Source: Candidatus Poribacteria bacterium (GTDB lineage Bacteria > Poribacteria > WGA-4E > UBA9662). From it: DNA of 8,491 nucleotides. The notes under the pieces were generated by a model. It was not told the DNA's origin. It ran no database searches and saw only the letters and a list, made by a program, of their open reading frames with translations. The position numbers and the translations under genes are program-made. The DNA is taken from the NCBI GenBank assembly GCA_002729015.1, contig PBVO01000043.1:3443-11933 (forward strand), given 5' to 3'. How positions within the stretch are numbered: the stretch's first letter is position 1; each line of letters begins with the position of its first letter. Shown piece after piece: positions 7,211 through 8,491 of this stretch.

Positions 7211-8491
7211 CTAGGATTTGTTCATATCGGATGATAAAGATTTAAAAATTGATTCTGCGGCCTTATTACCACTATTGACACAATCTGGAATCCCGACTCC
7301 GTGGAATGCGTTACCAGCTAATTCTAGCCCTTTTATTTTTGATATTGCCAAATTGATCTGAGATATCCTTTCCAAATGACCTAAGTTATACTGTGGACTG
7401 GCCCCACGCCATCGGCATATCTGAGATAATATTGGCTGGCCACTGATTCCGAGCAGATCTTGCAAATCAGCTAGCACTAGATTTAGTAGGTCGTTATCGG
7501 AATAATCCAGTAGGTGCTGCTGTAGAGCACCACCTATAAAGGCTCGGAGTAGCACTTGTCCTTCGGGAGCGCGATATGGAAACTTGAGGCTGCTGAAAGT
7601 ACAAGCCGTTATTGAACGATTTTCAATCGCCGGAACGACAAATCCCATGCCACCCAGATGATGTTTGATTTGTGCCCGACTGAAAGCAAGATTGATAGTA
7701 GCTGACGAGACATAAGAGACTGATTCCAATAACTGAGAGAGTTTCGGGGCATCAGAACTTAGAAGTTGAGCCATTTGGGTTGCGGGTAGCGCAAGGCAAA
7801 GCTGATCGGCTACAAGATTATCTTCACTTTGATTGTTTATCTCGATATTCCAAACATCACTTTTTTGGGGCCCTATCATCTTAGTGATTTTTGTGGCCAT
7901 TGAGCCAGTTTCAACCATTCCTACTGGCAGTTTGTTCAATAACCCATTGACTAGTACTTGAATACCTTGATGAAAAGTACGAAAAATACCATATCGAGCA
8001 CCACTTGACCGTTCTGACATAGTTTCCATCAGTGCCCGAATAATACTTCCATACTTTTGTTCTAGCTGTAGAAACTGAGGCATAGTAGATTGAAGACTCA
8101 ATTTTTTCGGATTGGCACTGTAAATGCCCCCGATCATCGGCTGTGCTATTCTGTCAAAGGCTTCTCTACCTAATCGACGGACTACGAAATCTTCCAGCGA
8201 CTCGTCTATATTCACCTCCTTGGTTGGTAAGAACAAATCCATCATCATTCGTAATTTACCGCGCCAACTAAATATTGGACTTGCTAAAAAAGGCCATAAC
8301 GAACTTGGAGCCATCAAATAGAACCCTTCCGGGACTGGTTGAAGCCGACCTGCACGCACAATAAAGCTACGGGGATTATCAAGATTCGGTTTAATCAGCT
8401 GATCGGCTAAGTCCAGATCACGACAGAGTTCTATCGCCCAAGGCTTAGTCGATATAAATGCGTCAGGCCCCAGTTCTAGCAAAAAACCGTC
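7211..8491 (-). CDS. hemG: Oxygen-dependent protoporphyrinogen/coproporphyrinogen oxidase, N-terminus outside window
   Basis: A FAD enzyme of late haem synthesis, oxidising protoporphyrinogen IX or, in the coproporphyrin-dependent route, coproporphyrinogen III. The symbol hemY is used for the same family. The frame stays open to the window edge, showing 426 residues; the TTG at 8482 is an internal Leu codon, not a start. Numbering from the first visible codon: GPDAFISTKP (8-17), ESLEDF (97-102), RIAQPMIGGIYSANP (114-128), FHQGIQVLVNGL (173-184), RW...PQYNLGHLERI (360-376), and the C-terminal FAD-binding motif LAGNAFHGVGIPDCVNSG (391-408). About 40-45 residues with the GxGxxG dinucleotide-binding loop should lie beyond the edge, giving the usual length near 470. 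Family members often have a Gly pair where this one has Gln-Gly (174-175). Other haem genes may lie upstream; a multihaem cytochrome follows. The sequence alone does not settle the porphyrinogen substrate. Confidence 0.93.
   Translation of the reverse strand, partial: DGFLLELGPDAFISTKPWAIELCRDLDLADQLIKPNLDNPRSFIVRAGRLQPVPEGFYLMAPSSLWPFLASPIFSWRGKLRMMMDLFLPTKEVNIDESLEDFVVRRLGREAFDRIAQPMIGGIYSANPKKLSLQSTMPQFLQLEQKYGSIIRALMETMSERSSGARYGIFRTFHQGIQVLVNGLLNKLPVGMVETGSMATKITKMIGPQKSDVWNIEINNQSEDNLVADQLCLALPATQMAQLLSSDAPKLSQLLESVSYVSSATINLAFSRAQIKHHLGGMGFVVPAIENRSITACTFSSLKFPYRAPEGQVLLRAFIGGALQQHLLDYSDNDLLNLVLADLQDLLGISGQPILSQICRWRGASPQYNLGHLERISQINLAISKIKGLELAGNAFHGVGIPDCVNSGNKAAESIFKSLSSDMNKS

Noticed and set aside
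8480..8482. TTG as the start codon of hemG
   Set aside because: The frame continues upstream to the edge with Asp-Gly-Phe, which fits the family motif before LLELGPDAF. The FAD-binding N-terminus must lie outside the window.

Overview
This window reads as chromosomal DNA from a planctomycete. The main reason is the neighbouring pair of a large DUF1549/DUF1553 protein and a Tat-exported DUF1501 protein, a gene pair expanded to many copies in Planctomycetes and rare in most other phyla. By eye the DNA is AT-rich and the proteins are rich in Lys and Asn, so a lower-GC marine or freshwater lineage is possible; no genus can be named. Every supported gene lies on the minus strand, so the transcription order runs from the high-coordinate end to the low-coordinate end.

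Region 1 (8491 down to 6230) is a two-gene unit. First comes an oxygen-dependent protoporphyrinogen/coproporphyrinogen oxidase (HemG, also called HemY) whose N-terminus lies beyond the window. After a 12-nt gap comes a secreted lipoprotein cytochrome with five CxxCH haem motifs. A haem-biosynthesis enzyme is thus followed directly by a haem-consuming protein. The cytochrome start has no visible Shine-Dalgarno sequence, so it may depend on translational coupling to hemG.

Region 2 (6229 down to 5779) is 451 nt of non-coding DNA. It holds an imperfect hairpin after the cytochrome, an 11-bp tandem repeat, a short palindrome and a good promoter candidate for the next gene.

Region 3 (5778 down to 1) is a probable operon for exported proteins: a signal-peptide-bearing aldose 1-epimerase (galM), then a 998-residue DUF1549 - PA14 - jelly-roll - DUF1553 protein, then the DUF1501 protein, and possibly a fourth gene whose first four codons sit at the window edge. 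The exported sugar epimerase beside a protein with two likely carbohydrate-binding modules suggests extracytoplasmic carbohydrate processing, but the biochemical role of the DUF1549/DUF1553/DUF1501 pair is not established.

No tRNA, rRNA, CRISPR array, insertion sequence or phage gene was seen. The most interesting items are the uncharacterised DUF1549/DUF1553-DUF1501 pair with its carbohydrate-binding insert, and the pentahaem lipoprotein coupled to hemG.
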